Below the pieces are notes generated by a model that was given only the letters and a program-made list of their open reading frames with translations, made no database searches and was not told the DNA's origin. Positions 16,597 to 25,592 of a stretch of 64,000 nucleotides of DNA are shown one piece after another (the first letter of the stretch is position 1; every line of letters starts with the position of its first letter). Origin of the DNA: Pseudomonas tritici (GTDB taxonomy: Bacteria; Pseudomonadota; Gammaproteobacteria; Pseudomonadales; Pseudomonadaceae); NCBI RefSeq assembly GCF_014268275.3, contig NZ_CP077084.1:4588001-4652000 (forward strand). The letters are read 5' to 3'. The position numbers and the translations under genes are program-made.

Positions 16597-16694
16597 GCGA
16601 CTGCTTCCTTGTCATTGGCAATGACACAAGGTTTAGCAGGTGAACCGGCTATGGGCAACACAACGAATCAAATGTGTGTGGGCGATGCAATATC

Positions 16695-16825
16695 GTAGTG
16701 AGCGGGCTTGCCCCGCGCCGGGCTGCGAAGCGGCCCTAAAACCTGGCACCGCGTTTTAGCTGAAAAACCCGATGGCCTTGTTGGGGAGGCTTCGCCCCCC
16801 GGCGCGGGGCAAGCCCGCTCACTAC
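16695..16825. repeat. REP pair, class B (GTAGTGAGCGGGCTTGCCCC)
   Basis: Inverted pair with arms GTAGTGAGCGGGCTTGCCCC and its complement ending GCCCGCTCACTAC, between fliJ and hsbA. The centre carries a second complementary pair (GCGAAGCGGCC / GGGAGGCTTCGCC). It is a different REP class from the five GCTTGCCTGC pairs. Confidence 0.9.
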
Positions 16826-16869
16826 AATAGTGTGTAAATACCCATGGCCATCGCAGGTAAGCCCGCTCC

Positions 16870-17319
16870 TTAATACTGTTCTTGGCGTGGAAGGCGCTGT
16901 GACAGTTCATCCAACAGCTTCTGCTCGCGCTTGTCTTCCAGCGCCCGCGCTTCATCGATGTAACGCTGCACCAGTTTGCGCAAGCCTTCGACGCGGGCAA
17001 ATGCCTGCTGCCAACTCTCGCGGGCCTTGTCGAGGTTGTTCTGGTGCCACGCCAGGCTCTGGCGTTGCTGGGCGACGGCAGTTTCCAGTTGGTTGAGAAA
17101 GCCTTGGTAGCCCATCAACCATTGGCCCGAGACACCTTTGGTGCCGCGCTCGATCCATTGCTGCTGGTACTCGCCGCGAAAGCGCTCCAGGTCACCCAGT
17201 TTGCTTTCCGCCAGGCGGACCTGGCCCTGGAAATAACCCAGGCGCTGAACGGCAGTTTTTTCGGCCTTTTCGGCCATGTCCACCACCGGAGCCAGGCGCG
17301 CAGCGCGGCTGTTGGCCAT
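16870..17319 (-). CDS. fliJ: FliJ, flagellar export chaperone/ATPase stalk
   Basis: Coiled-coil protein that sits in the FliI hexamer and connects it to FlhA. The 149-residue product starts MANSRAARLAPVVDMAEKAE and is almost entirely charged helix (for example LDKARESWQQAFARVEGLRK), as expected. It follows fliI by 3 bp and ends the fliEFGHIJ run; a REP pair lies just beyond. Confidence 0.94.
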   Translation of the reverse strand: MANSRAARLAPVVDMAEKAEKTAVQRLGYFQGQVRLAESKLGDLERFRGEYQQQWIERGTKGVSGQWLMGYQGFLNQLETAVAQQRQSLAWHQNNLDKARESWQQAFARVEGLRKLVQRYIDEARALEDKREQKLLDELSQRLPRQEQY

Positions 17320-17322
17320 GGC

Positions 17323-18681
17323 TTAGCCGCCCGGCGCGGGAGCAAAGATCGTCTGCAGGTGCGCTTCGCTTTCGCCCATGCTGATCTTGTCGTTGAGGCC
17401 CTGGCGCAAGTAGGTCACCAACTGAGGTTGCAGGGCGATGGCCAGGTCGGTCTCGCGATCGCCGCCGGCCACGTAGGCGCCGACGCTGATCAAATCGCGG
17501 CTCTGCTGATAACGCGACCATAATTGCTTGAACTGTTGCGCGCGGGCCATGTGTTCCGGCGTGACCACCGCCGGCATAACCCGGCTGATGGACGCTTCGA
17601 TGTCGATGGCCGGGTAGTGCCCCTCTTCTGCCAGGCGCCGCGACAGCACGATGTGACCATCGAGCACGCCCCGCGCCGAGTCGGCAATCGGGTCCTGCTG
17701 GTCATCGCCCTCGGACAGCACGGTGTAGAACGCGGTGATCGAGCCACCGCCGGCCTCGGCGTTACCGGCGCGCTCCACCAGCTTGGGCAGCTTGGCGAAC
17801 ACCGACGGCGGATAGCCCTTGGTGGCAGGCGGCTCGCCAATGGCCAGGGCAATTTCCCGCTGGGCCTGGGCGAAACGTGTGAGCGAATCCATCAGCAAGA
17901 GGACGTTCTTGCCCTTGTCGCGAAAATATTCGGCGATGCGGGTGCAGTACATGGCGGCGCGCAAACGCATCAGCGGCGCATCATCCGCCGGCGACGCGAC
18001 CACAACCGAGCGCTTGAGGCCTTCTTCGCCGAGGCTGTGCTCGATGAATTCCTTCACCTCACGGCCCCGCTCGCCGATCAGCCCCACCACGATGATGTCG
18101 GCTTCGGTGAAGCGCGTCATCATGCCCAGCAACACCGACTTACCCACGCCGGTACCGGCGAACAGGCCAAGGCGCTGGCCGCGACCGACCGTCAATAATC
18201 CGTTGATGCTGCGAATGCCCACATCCAGCGGCACGCTGATGGGGTTACGGTTGAGCGGGTTGATGGTGGGCCCGTCCATCGGCACCCAATCTTCGGCCTT
18301 CATGCCGCCTTTGCCATCCAACGCACGACCGGCACCGTCAAGTACGCGGCCGAGCATGCTCATGCCCATGGGCAGGCGGCCGGTGTCGGCCAATGGCACC
18401 ACGCGAGCGCCGGGGGCAATGCCCGCCAGGCTGCCGACGGGCATCAGGAAAATCTTGTTGCCGGAAAAGCCCATCACTTCGGCTTCGACCTGCACCGGGT
18501 GGTAACTGTCGTCGTTGATCACCATGCAGCGGCTGCCCATGGCGGCGCGCAGGCCTTCGGCCTCGAGGGTCAGGCCGACCATGCGCAGCAGGCGCCCTTC
18601 AAGGATTGGCTGGCCGGGCAACTCTGTGGCGTCGGCGTAACCGCTCAAGCGCTTGGCGAAGCTGGTGCGATCAAGGCGCAT
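17323..18681 (-). CDS. fliI: FliI, flagellum-specific export ATPase
   Basis: F1-beta-like ATPase energising export at the cytoplasmic face. The 452-residue protein carries Walker [12 protein letters not shown] at residues 172-182 and Walker B in [18 protein letters not shown], with [17 protein letters not shown] following. Its start lies inside the end of fliH (11-bp overlap), so the two are probably translationally coupled. FliH is its negative regulator and FliJ its stalk. Confidence 0.97.
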   Translation of the reverse strand: MRLDRTSFAKRLSGYADATELPGQPILEGRLLRMVGLTLEAEGLRAAMGSRCMVINDDSYHPVQVEAEVMGFSGNKIFLMPVGSLAGIAPGARVVPLADTGRLPMGMSMLGRVLDGAGRALDGKGGMKAEDWVPMDGPTINPLNRNPISVPLDVGIRSINGLLTVGRGQRLGLFAGTGVGKSVLLGMMTRFTEADIIVVGLIGERGREVKEFIEHSLGEEGLKRSVVVASPADDAPLMRLRAAMYCTRIAEYFRDKGKNVLLLMDSLTRFAQAQREIALAIGEPPATKGYPPSVFAKLPKLVERAGNAEAGGGSITAFYTVLSEGDDQQDPIADSARGVLDGHIVLSRRLAEEGHYPAIDIEASISRVMPAVVTPEHMARAQQFKQLWSRYQQSRDLISVGAYVAGGDRETDLAIALQPQLVTYLRQGLNDKISMGESEAHLQTIFAPAPGG

Positions 18682-19435
18682 CGGGGGTGTCCAGGTCCAC
18701 GCTCAGGTCCGGTTCGGCCGGGTTCAACACCTGCTCGTGGGCCTGGTCCAGCAGCTTGGCCATGATCTGGCTGATGCGGGTTTCCACCGTGGCGTCGATG
18801 CGGCTGTGTTCGGTCTCGACACGGCAGCCACCGGGTTGCAGCGCCGCATCTTCGACGATGCGCCAGGTTTCTTCATGGCGCTCGCGCAGGGCTTTGACCT
18901 GTTCGAAATCCTGCGGGTTGATGTACAACCGCACATTGCCGACGCCCAGGGGCAGCAGCTTGAGCGCTTCGCGCATCACGCTTTCGATATGGCTGGAGTC
19001 CAGCACCAGCTCACGCTGGATCACCTGGCGGGCAATGTGCTGCACCAGGTCGACCATGGACTTTTCGATCTGCGAATCCTGCTCAGCGATAGGCTCGAAC
19101 AGGCAGCCCATCAAGCGTTCCAGGCTGGCCAGCTTGACGCTCAGCGCTGCCTCGGCTTCCTGGCGCACCTTGAGCGTGGTGCTGCGAAAACCGTCTTTTT
19201 CACCGGCGGCGAAGCCTTCGTTGTAGGCCTCCTGGCGGATGCTTTCCAACTCTTCCAGGGTCAGTGGCTGGACTTCATCCAGCGGCACTTCTTCCATTTC
19301 CACCGGGGCTTCTACAACCGGTTCCGGTTCAGGCTCCGGCACGTGCGGGTCGAAGCTGGGCAACGACCAGATGTCGAACCCGCCGACATCCCGTGCGCGA
19401 ATCAGATCGCTGGGTGCCTCATCTTTGTTCGACAT
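18671..19435 (-). CDS. fliH: FliH, regulator of the export ATPase
   Basis: Stator-like protein that dimerises, binds FliI and tethers it to FliN. The 254-residue product starts [20 protein letters not shown], has an acidic, proline-rich N-terminal section ([20 protein letters not shown]), a helical centre and the C-terminal FliI-binding domain ([20 protein letters not shown]). Start is 10 bp from the fliG stop; the 3' end overlaps fliI. Confidence 0.95.
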   Translation of the reverse strand: MSNKDEAPSDLIRARDVGGFDIWSLPSFDPHVPEPEPEPVVEAPVEMEEVPLDEVQPLTLEELESIRQEAYNEGFAAGEKDGFRSTTLKVRQEAEAALSVKLASLERLMGCLFEPIAEQDSQIEKSMVDLVQHIARQVIQRELVLDSSHIESVMREALKLLPLGVGNVRLYINPQDFEQVKALRERHEETWRIVEDAALQPGGCRVETEHSRIDATVETRISQIMAKLLDQAHEQVLNPAEPDLSVDLDTPDAP

Positions 19436-19445
19436 GGAAAGCGCC

Positions 19446-20462
19446 TTAAATCATTTCTTCGCCGCCCTTCCCGCCGAGAACGATTTCTCCGGCTTCGGCC
19501 ATACGGCGGGCAATGGTGAGGATTTCTTTCTGCGCGGTTTCCACGTCGCTGACGCGTACCGGGCCTTTGGCTTCCAGGTCGTCGCGCAACAGTTCCGAAG
19601 CGCGCTTGGACATGTTCTTGAAGATCTTTTCCTTGACGCCCTCGTCCGAGCCCTTGAGGGCCAGCACCAAAACATCAGACGACACTTCACGCAGCAGCGC
19701 CTGGATGCCACGGTCGTCGACATCGGAGAGGTTGTTGAACACAAACATGAGGTCTTCGATCTGGCCGGACAGGGTGTCGTCGATCTCGCGGATCGAGTCC
19801 ATCAACTGGCCTTCGACCGAGCTGTCGAGGAAGTTCATGATGTCGGCCGCGCGCTTGATACCACCCAAGGTGGTACGCGAGGCGTTCGAGTTGCCGGAGA
19901 ACTGCTTCTCCAGAATGGTGTTCAATTCTTTGAGGGCCGCCGGCTGCACAGTGTTCAGCGACGACACGCGCAGGATGATATCCAGGCGCACTTTATGGTC
20001 GAAGTGGCCGAGGACTTCACCGGCCTGGTCGGGGTCGAGGTACGCCACTACGATCGCCTGGATCTGCGGGTGCTCGTAGCGGATCACGTCGGCAACGGCG
20101 CGCGGCTCCATCCATTTCAGGCTGTCGAGGCCGCTGGTATTGCCACCCAGCAGGATGCGGTCGATCAGGCCGTTGGCTTTGTCTTCGCCCAGGGCCGAGG
20201 TGAGCATCTTGCGGATGTAGCTGTCGGAGCCGACGCCCAGGCTGGTCTGGTCGCCGACGATCTCGACGAACTCGCTCATCACCTGCTCGACTTGCTCGCG
20301 GTGCACATTGCGCATTTGCGCCATGGCCACGCCGACTCGTTGAACCTCTTTGGGGCCCATGTGGCGCAGCACTTGGGCGGCGTCGGTTTCACCGAGGGAC
20401 AGCAGCAAGACTGCGGCTTTATCGACCTTGGTGAGCTTGGCAACAGCGGCTCGATCACTCAT
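19446..20462 (-). CDS. fliG: FliG, rotor torque-generating switch protein
   Basis: C-ring protein attached to the MS ring; its C-terminal domain interacts with stators. The 338-residue sequence starts MSDRAAVAKLTKVDKAAVLL. The EHPQ motif is present (YEHPQIQAIVVAYLDPDQAG), as is the C-terminal torque helix with the charged run LLRDDLEAKGPVRVSDVETA. It overlaps the end of fliF by 8 bp. Confidence 0.97.
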   Translation of the reverse strand: MSDRAAVAKLTKVDKAAVLLLSLGETDAAQVLRHMGPKEVQRVGVAMAQMRNVHREQVEQVMSEFVEIVGDQTSLGVGSDSYIRKMLTSALGEDKANGLIDRILLGGNTSGLDSLKWMEPRAVADVIRYEHPQIQAIVVAYLDPDQAGEVLGHFDHKVRLDIILRVSSLNTVQPAALKELNTILEKQFSGNSNASRTTLGGIKRAADIMNFLDSSVEGQLMDSIREIDDTLSGQIEDLMFVFNNLSDVDDRGIQALLREVSSDVLVLALKGSDEGVKEKIFKNMSKRASELLRDDLEAKGPVRVSDVETAQKEILTIARRMAEAGEIVLGGKGGEEMI

Positions 20463-22236
20463 CTGCGTTAATCCACTCTTTCACGACCTGGGCCACACGG
20501 CCCGGGTCTTCTGCTACCAGACTCTTGATTGCGTTCAACTGAGCGTCATAGCCTTCGCTCGGGCTTGGCAACAGAATGCTTTGCGGGCCGCCCAGGCTGA
20601 CGCGGTCGTTGGCCAGTTCGCCGTCCAGGCCGCCCATGCCACCCAACTCGACATCGCTGCCACCAAAGGCAGCCAGTTGTTTCTTGCCGTTGCCGGTGAT
20701 GTTGTTGAGCACCGGGCGCAGCACGCCAAACACCAGTACCAGGATAAACAACACACCCAGCACTTGCTTGACGATGTCCCAGAACCACGGCTGCGTGTAG
20801 AACGCAGCCTCGGCGATGACTTCGCCACGTTCGGCGGAGAACGGCATATTGATCACGCTGACGCTGTCACCACGGCTGGCGTCGAAACCGACGGCGTCCT
20901 GCACCAGGCGAGTGAAGCGCGCCAATTCGTCGGCGCTCCATGGGGCGCGGGTTACCGCACCGTCAGCAGCGTTGACCTTGACTTGATCATCGACCACCAC
21001 CGACACCGACAGGCGATTGACGCGCCCCTGTTGCTGCTTGGTGTGGCTGATGGAACGGTCAAGCTCGAAGTTCTTGGTGGACTGGTTACGCTTGTCCGCC
21101 GGGTACGGTGCGAGCATCGGCTGGCCAGTGGCCGGGTCCATGATCTGCTGGCCGTTGGCATCCAGCAATGGCTGGCCAGGCTGGATCGCACCCGCGGTAG
21201 CGGCAGCGCCACCTGTGGTTTGCGGAGCCGAGGCCGGGGCCGGTGGCTGGTTGCTCAGGGCACCCGGCACGCCTTGCGGCGGGCCATTGGCGGCGGTGCG
21301 TTGTTCGCTGGTCGACTGCTCGCTGCGCAACGCCGGCTGGTCCGGGTTGAACTGCTCGGAGGTCGACTCGACGGCGCTGAAGTCCACGTCGGCGGACACT
21401 TCAGCCTTGTAGCGATCATTGCCCAGCACCGGTTGCAGGATGTTGTGCACACGCTGGGTGAGCATGCTTTCCATGCGACGGCTGTAGTCGAACTGCTTGC
21501 CGGCCTGGGTCAGCGCGGAGTTTTCGGCCATGTCGGACAGCAGGTTGCCCTTCTGGTCAACGACGGTGATCTGCGACTTGCTCAGCTCAGGAACACTGGT
21601 GGCCACCAGGTTGATGATCGCCAGGACCTGGCCAGGCTCAAGGGAGCGGCCAGAAAACAGCTCAACCAATACCGAAGCACTTGGCTTGCGCTCATCGCGC
21701 ACAAACACCGAGCTTTTCGGAATGGCCAGGTGCACGCGGGCACCCTTGACGTTATTCAGGCTGGAGATAGTGCGCGCCAGTTCGCCTTCCAGGCCACGAC
21801 GGTAGCGGGTGGCTTCCATGAACTGGCTGGTCCCCAGGCCCTGGTCCTTGTCGAGGATTTCAAAACCGATATTGCTGTCGGACGGGGTCACGCCGGCCGC
21901 CGCGAGCTTCATGCGCGCTCGGGCCACATCGTCGGCCTTGACCAGCAGGGCCCCGGAGTTGGGCTCCACGGTGTAGGCGATGTCGGCGGCGGCCAGGGTT
22001 TCCATGATCTGTTTGGAATCCATGCCCGCCAGGCTGCCGTACAGCGGCCGGTAATCAGGTTGCTGCGACCACAGCACCACGGCAAAACCAATCGCCACGC
22101 TGGCAGCCAGGCCGACCAACAGGCCCACCTGACGCAACATGGTCATTTCGGAGAGGTTTTCCAGGAACGACAGGCCAAACAGCGGCGGCTTGCCGTCTGC
22201 CTTGGCGGGTGCGTTGTCCACGACTGCTTCTGCCAT
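20455..22236 (-). CDS. fliF: FliF, MS-ring protein
   Basis: Inner-membrane ring protein on which the basal body is built. The 593-residue product has one transmembrane helix near the N-terminus (VGLLVGLAASVAIGFAVVLW), a large periplasmic region with ring-building motifs, and a second helix near the C-terminus (VKQVLGVLFILVLVFGVLRP), followed by the FliG-binding tail VKEWINADE. It lies between fliE (16 bp) and fliG (overlap). Confidence 0.97.
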   Translation of the reverse strand: MAEAVVDNAPAKADGKPPLFGLSFLENLSEMTMLRQVGLLVGLAASVAIGFAVVLWSQQPDYRPLYGSLAGMDSKQIMETLAAADIAYTVEPNSGALLVKADDVARARMKLAAAGVTPSDSNIGFEILDKDQGLGTSQFMEATRYRRGLEGELARTISSLNNVKGARVHLAIPKSSVFVRDERKPSASVLVELFSGRSLEPGQVLAIINLVATSVPELSKSQITVVDQKGNLLSDMAENSALTQAGKQFDYSRRMESMLTQRVHNILQPVLGNDRYKAEVSADVDFSAVESTSEQFNPDQPALRSEQSTSEQRTAANGPPQGVPGALSNQPPAPASAPQTTGGAAATAGAIQPGQPLLDANGQQIMDPATGQPMLAPYPADKRNQSTKNFELDRSISHTKQQQGRVNRLSVSVVVDDQVKVNAADGAVTRAPWSADELARFTRLVQDAVGFDASRGDSVSVINMPFSAERGEVIAEAAFYTQPWFWDIVKQVLGVLFILVLVFGVLRPVLNNITGNGKKQLAAFGGSDVELGGMGGLDGELANDRVSLGGPQSILLPSPSEGYDAQLNAIKSLVAEDPGRVAQVVKEWINADE

Positions 22237-22252
22237 GACTTAAATCTCGTCC

Positions 22253-22582
22253 TTAAACCGGCATCTGCATGATGTCTTGGTAGGCCTGAACCAGCTTGTT
22301 ACGCACTTGGGTCAGCGCCTGGAACGAAACGCTGGCCTTTTGCGAAGCGACCATCACGTCGGTGAGGTCCACGCCGCTTTTGCCGATCTCGAACGCATTG
22401 GCCAACTGGCTGGAGGCTTGCTGGGTGCTACTGACTTTGTTAATCGCCGAACCCAGCATGTCGGCAAAACTGCTTTGGCCCAATTCCGGCGCTGGCGCGA
22501 CGGATTTCGGTTGAGCCATGGCGTCCATTTGCATGGAGCGCATATCCAACATCAACCGATTGAACTCAATACCCTGGCTCAT
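22253..22582 (-). CDS. fliE: FliE, MS ring-rod junction protein
   Basis: Small protein (109 residues) joining the MS ring to the rod and needed to start rod export. The C-terminal signature [20 protein letters not shown] and the ending [12 protein letters not shown] are typical of the family. It is first in fliEFGHIJ and is preceded by a consensus sigma-54 site, consistent with FleSR or FleQ control. Confidence 0.95.
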   Translation of the reverse strand: MSQGIEFNRLMLDMRSMQMDAMAQPKSVAPAPELGQSSFADMLGSAINKVSSTQQASSQLANAFEIGKSGVDLTDVMVASQKASVSFQALTQVRNKLVQAYQDIMQMPV

Positions 22583-22643
22583 GACCTTCTCTCTCCGACA
22601 ACCCGCAGTTTTTTGACGCTACGCCGCAATTACTAAGGGAGGT

Positions 22644-22659
22644 AGCAACAAGGGTGCCA
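22644..22659 (-). promoter_or_regulatory. Candidate sigma-54 promoter of fliE operon
   Basis: The minus strand reads TGGCACCCTTGTTGCT, a full match to TGGCAC-N5-TTGCW. It lies about 60 bp before the fliE ATG and just after the fleR terminator. It is the best sigma-54 site in the window. Confidence 0.88.
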
Positions 22660-22674
22660 GCTCTGTATCAACTC

Positions 22675-22705
22675 GTAAGAAAAGGCGACAAAGCTTGTCG
22701 GCCTT
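22675..22705 (-). terminator. Rho-independent terminator after fleR
   Basis: On the minus strand a hairpin with arms AAGGCCGACAA and TTGTCGCCTT is followed by TTTTCTT. It lies about 22 bp beyond the fleR stop and would separate fleSR from fliE, which has its own promoter immediately downstream. Confidence 0.75.
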
Positions 22706-22727
22706 GATACTAACTGCCGCGATAAAA

Positions 22728-24104
22728 CTAGGTTGCAAACAGATACGCTTCCACGTCCATGCCGGCGTCGCGCATCTGCGCCAGCTTGTAACGCAGGGTA
22801 CGCGGGCTGATGCCCAGGCGTTCGGCGGCCTCTTTGCGGCGGCCGCGTTCAGAACGCAGGGTGTCGATAATCATCTGGAATTCGCGGCGACGCAGGTCGT
22901 CGCCCAGGGCACCAGCGGTTTCGATTTCAGCCACCACGGGCGCAGGCGCCAAGGTTGGGAGCGGCGCCACGCCGCTGCCCATGGCTAGGCAGAAATCCTG
23001 GGGCTGAATCAGGCCGCCCTGCTGCAAGATCAGCGCGCGCTGGATGGCGTTGTCCAATTCCCGCACGTTGCCCGGCCATGGGTAGCTGATCAGGCAGGCC
23101 TGGGCCTCAGCGGACAGGCGTGCCTGAGCGTGCTTCATTTTTTTGACGTGGTTGTTCAGCAGGCGCTCGGCCAGCGGGATGATATCTGCCGGGCGCTCAC
23201 GCAGAGGGCGCCAGGCCAGGGGGAACACCGACAGGCGGTAGAACAAATCCTCACGGAAGCGCCCCGCCGCCACTTCGCCCGCCAGGTCGCGGTTGGTGGT
23301 GGCGACCACGCGGATATCCAGCTGGATCGGCTTGCGTGCGCCGACGCGCTCGACTTCACGCTCCTGCAGCACCCGCAGCAACTTGGCTTGCAGGCCCAGG
23401 GGCATTTCCGAAATTTCATCGAGCAGGATGGTGCCGCCGTCGGCCTGTTCGAACTTGCCGGCCTGCGCCGCGATGGCGCCGGTGAACGAGCCTTTTTCGT
23501 GGCCGAACAGCGTGGCTTCGAGCATGTTGTCGGGGATCGCCGCGCAGTTGATCGCGATAAACGGTTGTTTGGCGCGGGTCGATTGTTGGTGGATGTAACG
23601 CGCCAGCACTTCCTTGCCGGTGCCGGACTCGCCGGAGATCAACACAGTGGAATCACTGCGCGCCACGCGTGCCGCCAGCTCCAGCAACTGAGCACTGGCC
23701 GGCTCGAAGGCAATCGGGCCCTCGCTTTCGCTGGCCGAGATCACACCGAGGGCATGCCGCGCGACCAGCTCAATCAGTGCTTTAGGCTCGAAGGGCTTGA
23801 CCAGGTAATCTGCCGCGCCCTGGCGCATCGCGTCGACCGCGCGCTCAACGGCGCCATGGGCGGTCATCAGCAACACCGGCAACTGCGGCTGGCGTGCACG
23901 CAGCAGGCTGAGCAACTGGTGGCCGTCCATGCCGGGCATATTCACATCACTGACCACCAGGCTGAAGGACTCCTGTTCCACTGCCTCCAAGGCTTCCTCG
24001 GCAGAACCGACCGCCCGGTAGTCATGGCCCGCCAGCAGCAGCGTGTCAGCCAATGCTTCACGCAGGGCGCGATCGTCTTCCACCAACAGAACCTTGATAG
24101 CCAT
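22728..24104 (-). CDS. fleR: FleR, sigma-54-dependent response regulator
   Basis: Partner of FleS that activates class III flagellar genes. The 458-residue protein has a receiver domain with phospho-acceptor Asp53 (VSDVNMPGMDG) and Lys103 (YLVKPF), an AAA+ domain with Walker A GESGTGKE at 158-165 and the sigma-54 contact loop GSFTGA (in HEKGSFTGAIAA), and a C-terminal Fis-type helix-turn-helix (RKEAAERLGISPRTLRYKLA). The contact loop differs from the usual GAFTGA by Ser for Ala, a variation that occurs in other activators. It follows fleS by 7 bp. Confidence 0.96.
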   Translation of the reverse strand: MAIKVLLVEDDRALREALADTLLLAGHDYRAVGSAEEALEAVEQESFSLVVSDVNMPGMDGHQLLSLLRARQPQLPVLLMTAHGAVERAVDAMRQGAADYLVKPFEPKALIELVARHALGVISASESEGPIAFEPASAQLLELAARVARSDSTVLISGESGTGKEVLARYIHQQSTRAKQPFIAINCAAIPDNMLEATLFGHEKGSFTGAIAAQAGKFEQADGGTILLDEISEMPLGLQAKLLRVLQEREVERVGARKPIQLDIRVVATTNRDLAGEVAAGRFREDLFYRLSVFPLAWRPLRERPADIIPLAERLLNNHVKKMKHAQARLSAEAQACLISYPWPGNVRELDNAIQRALILQQGGLIQPQDFCLAMGSGVAPLPTLAPAPVVAEIETAGALGDDLRRREFQMIIDTLRSERGRRKEAAERLGISPRTLRYKLAQMRDAGMDVEAYLFAT

Positions 24105-24111
24105 ATCCTCT

Positions 24112-25326
24112 CTACTCCGCGCTTGCCGCGCATGAAAACAGCGGCAAGGTCATCAATGCACAAGTGCCACGCCCCAGGCGGGAATGCAGCTGCAATTCTC
24201 CCTGATGAGCACGCGCCACTGCCTTGACCACGGTCAGGCCCAGGCCTGTACCGTTGGTCTTGGTGGTGAAAAAGGGTTCGCCCAAACGCTGCAACACGGC
24301 GGGCTCGATACCGCTGCCGCTGTCACTGATGCACAGGCGCAGAGTTTGCTCGCGGTTGTACAGGTGCACCTTGAGCCGCGCGCCAGGGCCGCTGGCCTGG
24401 GTGGCGTTTTCGATCAGGTTGAGCAGTGAACCCACCAAGGTGTCGCGGTTGCACAGCAGCTCACCGAGATGGCTGTCGCACTGCCAGCGCACCTGGACGT
24501 CTTGAATATGGGTGGCGGCCGCCGCTTGCAGGGCCTGCATCAACTCGGATGGCGTGATGCGGTCGGTCAGCGGCAGTTCACCGCGGGCAAACACCAGCAT
24601 GTCGCGCACTTGGTGTTCCAACTCGTGCAAACGCTCCTTGAGGCGTCCGGCAAAGCGCTGGTGGGTGGCGGCGGGCAATTGCTCATCAGTCAAATGACTG
24701 GCGTAGATCAACGCTGCCGACAATGGCGTGCGGATCTGATGCGCCAGAGAAGCGACCATGCGCCCCAGCGAGGACAAACGCTCGTGGCGGGCCAGTTGAT
24801 CTTGCAAGTGACGGGTTTCGGTCAGGTCGTTGAGCAGCACCAACTGGCCCGGCTCCGCGTCAAGAGAACGGGTAGCGATGGACAACCGGCGGCCATCCTT
24901 GAGCGAGATCTCGTGGCCGTCGTCTTCACGCGGCGCAAAACAGCGGGTGATGACGTGCCGCCACAGCTCGCCTTCCAGCGGCAGACCAAGCATGTCGCAG
25001 GCGGCCGGATTGGCTTCGCGCACGCGGCCGTCTTCATCGATGACGATCACGCCGCCAGGCAATAGCGAGAGCAGGTTCTGCAGACGGTTGGCCAGGCGCT
25101 CTTTCTCGGCCAATTCTTCCATGCGCTGGGCACTGACCACGGCCAGCTCGCCTTTTAGCTCGGACACCCGGGCTTCGAGCAGGCTGTAGGAATCGGTCAG
25201 TTGGCTCGACATTTGGTTGAACTGCGAGAACGCGTGCTCAAGACCCTGACGGGTCGGCGGTTCTACAGGCGGGATCAACCCCTGGATGACAGGGGCCGAA
25301 GATAGTTGGGCGGCGTGGGGCATCAT
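24112..25326 (-). CDS. fleS: FleS, flagellar sensor histidine kinase
   Basis: Cytoplasmic PAS-containing kinase of 404 residues with no transmembrane helix. Order: coiled coil at about 30-80, PAS at about 80-170 (GGVIVIDEDGRVREANPAAC), HisKA with His196 (MVASLAHQIRTPLSAALIY) and a HATPase domain (NLIENATQASG and TNGTGLGLTVVKAV). It phosphorylates FleR. The signal is unknown in the family. The first of two adjacent ATG codons is used, preceded by GAGAGAG. A sigma-54-like site lies about 55 bp upstream, fitting known FleQ control. Confidence 0.95.
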   Translation of the reverse strand: MMPHAAQLSSAPVIQGLIPPVEPPTRQGLEHAFSQFNQMSSQLTDSYSLLEARVSELKGELAVVSAQRMEELAEKERLANRLQNLLSLLPGGVIVIDEDGRVREANPAACDMLGLPLEGELWRHVITRCFAPREDDGHEISLKDGRRLSIATRSLDAEPGQLVLLNDLTETRHLQDQLARHERLSSLGRMVASLAHQIRTPLSAALIYASHLTDEQLPAATHQRFAGRLKERLHELEHQVRDMLVFARGELPLTDRITPSELMQALQAAAATHIQDVQVRWQCDSHLGELLCNRDTLVGSLLNLIENATQASGPGARLKVHLYNREQTLRLCISDSGSGIEPAVLQRLGEPFFTTKTNGTGLGLTVVKAVARAHQGELQLHSRLGRGTCALMTLPLFSCAASAE

Positions 25327-25376
25327 GCTCTCTCGCTTGGCTGACCGTCAGTTAAACGGAACGTTGCGAGGGCTGT

Positions 25377-25392
25377 AGCAATACTTGTGCCG
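25377..25392 (-). promoter_or_regulatory. Candidate sigma-54 promoter of fleSR
   Basis: The minus strand reads CGGCACAAGTATTGCT: GGCAC-N5-TTGCT, exact for the GG-N10-GC core. It lies between the long fleQ-fleS hairpin and the fleS start, so fleSR can be transcribed independently of fleQ. Confidence 0.85.
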
Positions 25393-25404
25393 AAAAAAAA
25401 CCAA

Positions 25405-25565
25405 GGTGCCCGGCCTCGCCAATACAGTTTCGTTTTGACGAGTGGCTGTTGCCGTCAGACAAGGCGCAGCGACGACTCATAGCTGGCTATGGGGAGGAGC
25501 TGCAACGCAGTATGACGGCAACAGACGCCGTCAAAAACGGAACAGTATTGGCGAGGCCGGACACC
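25405..25565. repeat. 161-nt near-continuous hairpin between fleQ and fleS
   Basis: The outer arms (25405-25457 and 25512-25565) are about 53 nt each and nearly complementary: both ends share CCGGCCTCGCCAATAC and, further in, CTGTTGCCGTCA. The apex is CATAGC-TG-GCTATG. Between them pairing is partial (GCGCAGC region). It lies 28 bp beyond the fleQ stop and could end or weaken fleQ transcription, though no long T-run follows on the minus strand apart from GGTTTTTTTTCGG at 25390-25402. Confidence 0.8.
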
Positions 25566-25592
25566 CAAAATCAGCGGCTTGAAAAACAGGCG

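Noticed and set aside
20350..22272. 640-codon open frame on the plus strand opposite fliF
   Set aside because: Antisense shadow of fliF; composition is His/Gln/Arg-rich, as typical of such frames.
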